Source: Streptomyces sp. BK208 (GTDB taxonomy: Bacteria; Actinomycetota; Actinomycetes; Streptomycetales; Streptomycetaceae). From it: DNA of 64,000 nucleotides. This document shows, piece by piece, positions 62,539 through 64,000 of the stretch. Location of the stretch: NCBI RefSeq assembly GCF_004364245.1, contig NZ_SOAV01000003.1, forward strand, positions 186,001-250,000, given 5' to 3'. The position numbers and the translations under genes were made by a program. Positions within the stretch are counted from its first letter, which is position 1. Each line of letters begins with the position of its first letter. The notes under the pieces were generated by a model that saw only the letters and a list, made by a program, of their open reading frames with translations, ran no database searches and had not been told where the DNA came from.

Positions 62539-63333
62539 ATGGCCACGACCACGACCCTCGCCAAGGCCGCCGACGGCACCGAGCCGGCCGCGTACGCCGC
62601 CCGGATCGAGCACGTCTCGAAGTCCTTCGCGGGCCCCGCCGGGCAGCAGCTCGTCCTGGACGACATCACCCTCGATGTCGCGCCCGGCGAGTTCGTCACC
62701 CTCCTGGGAGCCTCCGGCTGCGGCAAGTCCACGCTGCTGAACCTGGTGGCGGGCCTCGACGAGCCCAGCGCGGGCGGCATCAGCACGGACGGGCGGCCCG
62801 CCCTGATGTTCCAGGAGCACGCCCTGTTCCCGTGGCTGACCGCGGGCAAGAACATCGAACTCGCCCTGAAGCTGCGGGGCGTGCCCAAGCCCGAGCGCCG
62901 CGGCAAGGCGGAGGAGCTGCTCGAACTCGTCCGCCTCCAGGGCGCGTACGGCAAGCGGGTGCACGAACTGTCGGGCGGTATGCGCCAGCGGGTCGCGCTG
63001 GCGCGGGCGCTCGCCCAGGAGAGCAGGCTGCTGCTGATGGACGAGCCGTTCGCGGCGCTCGACGCCATCACGCGGGACGTGCTGCACGACGAGCTGACCC
63101 GCATCTGGCGCGAGACGCGGCTGTCCGTGCTGTTCGTGACGCACAACGTCCGCGAGGCCGTGCGGCTGGCCGAGCGGGTCGTCCTGCTGTCCTCGCGTCC
63201 CGGGCGCGTGGCGCGCGAGTGGACGGTGGGCATCCCGCAGCCGCGCCGTATCGAGGACACCGCCGTGGCGGAGCTGTCCGTCGAGATCACCGAAGAACTG
63301 CGTGGGGAGATCCGCCGACATGGCCAGCACTGA
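62539..63333 (+). CDS. ssuB: Sulfonate ABC transporter ATPase
   Basis: The protein has 264 residues. GASGCGKST is Walker A, LSGGMRQRVALARA the signature and LLLMDEPFAALD Walker B, with the VTHNVREAVRLAERVVLL tail typical of nitrate/sulfonate/taurine transporters. AGGAGG lies before ATG 62539; an in-frame GTG at 62530 is less likely. It overlaps ssuC by 14 bp. Confidence 0.95.
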   Translation: MATTTTLAKAADGTEPAAYAARIEHVSKSFAGPAGQQLVLDDITLDVAPGEFVTLLGASGCGKSTLLNLVAGLDEPSAGGISTDGRPALMFQEHALFPWLTAGKNIELALKLRGVPKPERRGKAEELLELVRLQGAYGKRVHELSGGMRQRVALARALAQESRLLLMDEPFAALDAITRDVLHDELTRIWRETRLSVLFVTHNVREAVRLAERVVLLSSRPGRVAREWTVGIPQPRRIEDTAVAELSVEITEELRGEIRRHGQH

Positions 63334-64000
63334 CACGACGCGTCCCGCCGGGGACCGCGGCGCGAAGGACGTCGGCGACCTCGCCGGTCTGGAGGCCGGC
63401 CTGGACGCACTGGAGTCGGTGCAGCAGGGCCGCACACCGCTGCGGCGGACCTTCGTCGAGAAGATCCTGCCGCCCGCCGTCGCGGTCCTGCTGGTCCTCG
63501 CGGTGTGGCAGGCCCTGGTCTCCTTCGAGATCGTCGACGACCCGACCAAGCTGCCCGCCCCGTCGGACGTGTGGGAGGTCGTCCACCAGGCGTGGCTGAA
63601 GGGCGAGTTGATCGGCTACATCTGGACCAGCGTCTCGCGCGGCCTGCTCGGTTTCTGCTTCGCGCTGCTGATCGGCACCCCGCTGGGACTGCTGGTGGCG
63701 CGGGTGAAGTTCGTGCGCGCGGCGATCGGCCCGATCCTGTCCGGCCTCCAGTCGCTGCCGTCGGTGGCCTGGGTGCCGCCGGCCGTGATCTGGCTGGGCC
63801 TGAACAACTCGATGATGTACGCCGTCATCCTGCTCGGCGCGGTGCCCTCCATCGCCAACGGCCTGGTGTCCGGCGTCGACCAGGTCCCCCCGATCTTCCT
63901 GCGGGCGGGCCGCACCCTGGGCGCGACGGGGCTGAAGGGCACCTGGCACATCGTGCTGCCGGCCGCGCTGCCCGGCTACGTCGCCGGCCTCAAGCAGGGC
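63320..64000 (+). CDS. ssuC: Sulfonate ABC transporter permease, 3' end outside window
   Basis: The first 227 codons of the permease are visible. A soluble start is followed by membrane helices (LPPAVAVLLVLAVWQALV, SRGLLGFCFALLIGTPLG, ILLGAVPSIANGLV), and the cytoplasmic EAA-type loop is beginning (RAGRTLGATGLKGTWHIVLP). ATG 63320 overlaps ssuB. A few dozen residues are missing at the end. Confidence 0.92.
   Translation, partial: MASTDTTRPAGDRGAKDVGDLAGLEAGLDALESVQQGRTPLRRTFVEKILPPAVAVLLVLAVWQALVSFEIVDDPTKLPAPSDVWEVVHQAWLKGELIGYIWTSVSRGLLGFCFALLIGTPLGLLVARVKFVRAAIGPILSGLQSLPSVAWVPPAVIWLGLNNSMMYAVILLGAVPSIANGLVSGVDQVPPIFLRAGRTLGATGLKGTWHIVLPAALPGYVAGLKQG

Overview
This is high-GC actinobacterial DNA from a Streptomyces chromosome. 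Codons end almost always in G or C, many genes start with GTG, and genes are packed with ATGA/GTGA overlaps. The predicted protein at 10241-11497 matches, from memory, the characterised alditol oxidase AldO of S. coelicolor, including its flavin-binding His46. The flanks (poxB to aldO on the left, the sirA-cysHCDN-ssuABC sulfur operon on the right) look like conserved chromosome. The middle looks accessory.

Layout. 1-8542: pyruvate oxidase-type enzyme (cut by the window edge), a collagen-repeat pseudo-phosphatase, a regulator, a DUF456 membrane protein, ogt plus an Ada-AlkA DNA repair protein, and rsgA. 8597-17854: a 23-residue small ORF and an atypical radical SAM enzyme, aldO, a TetR regulator, a PEP-mutase-like enzyme, a DinB-type protein, a CPBP protease/two-component set and a homocysteine methyltransferase.

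17894-39241: what looks like an undescribed biosynthetic gene cluster. A left operon (minus strand) encodes an HMGL-type aldolase, an alpha/beta-hydrolase that has lost its nucleophile serine, an isopropylmalate-dehydrogenase/CinA fusion, an RraA-type lyase and a DUF6282-like metal hydrolase. A right operon (plus strand) encodes an alpha/beta-hydrolase, a stand-alone adenylation enzyme, a free carrier protein, two acyl-CoA-dehydrogenase-fold enzymes, a flavin reductase, an intact aspartate decarboxylase (PanD), an SDR, a PhyH-type Fe(II)/2-oxoglutarate dioxygenase and a zinc alcohol dehydrogenase. Two LysR regulators, one XRE regulator, a tautomerase and two MFS exporters sit between or beside them. 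LysR-type operator palindromes lie in the intergenic regions. My inference is that an amino acid is activated, held on the carrier protein and oxidised, with beta-alanine and an unusual carbon skeleton supplied by dedicated genes. I do not recognise the product.

39404-55278: a MoxR/DUF58/DUF4129 operon (with an apparent 10-bp duplication fusing two genes), a carboxylesterase, a STAS protein, a lipoprotein, a VOC protein, an AraC regulator, a YihY-type membrane protein, an AidB-like protein, a GAF-domain regulator, a secreted protein and a GNAT. 55340-64000: a strong terminator, a short leader-peptide gene with the HVDL...SAIC motif, then sulfite reductase, a zinc-ribbon protein, APS reductase, APS kinase, sulfate adenylyltransferase (CysDN) and the sulfonate ABC transporter, with SsuC cut by the window edge.
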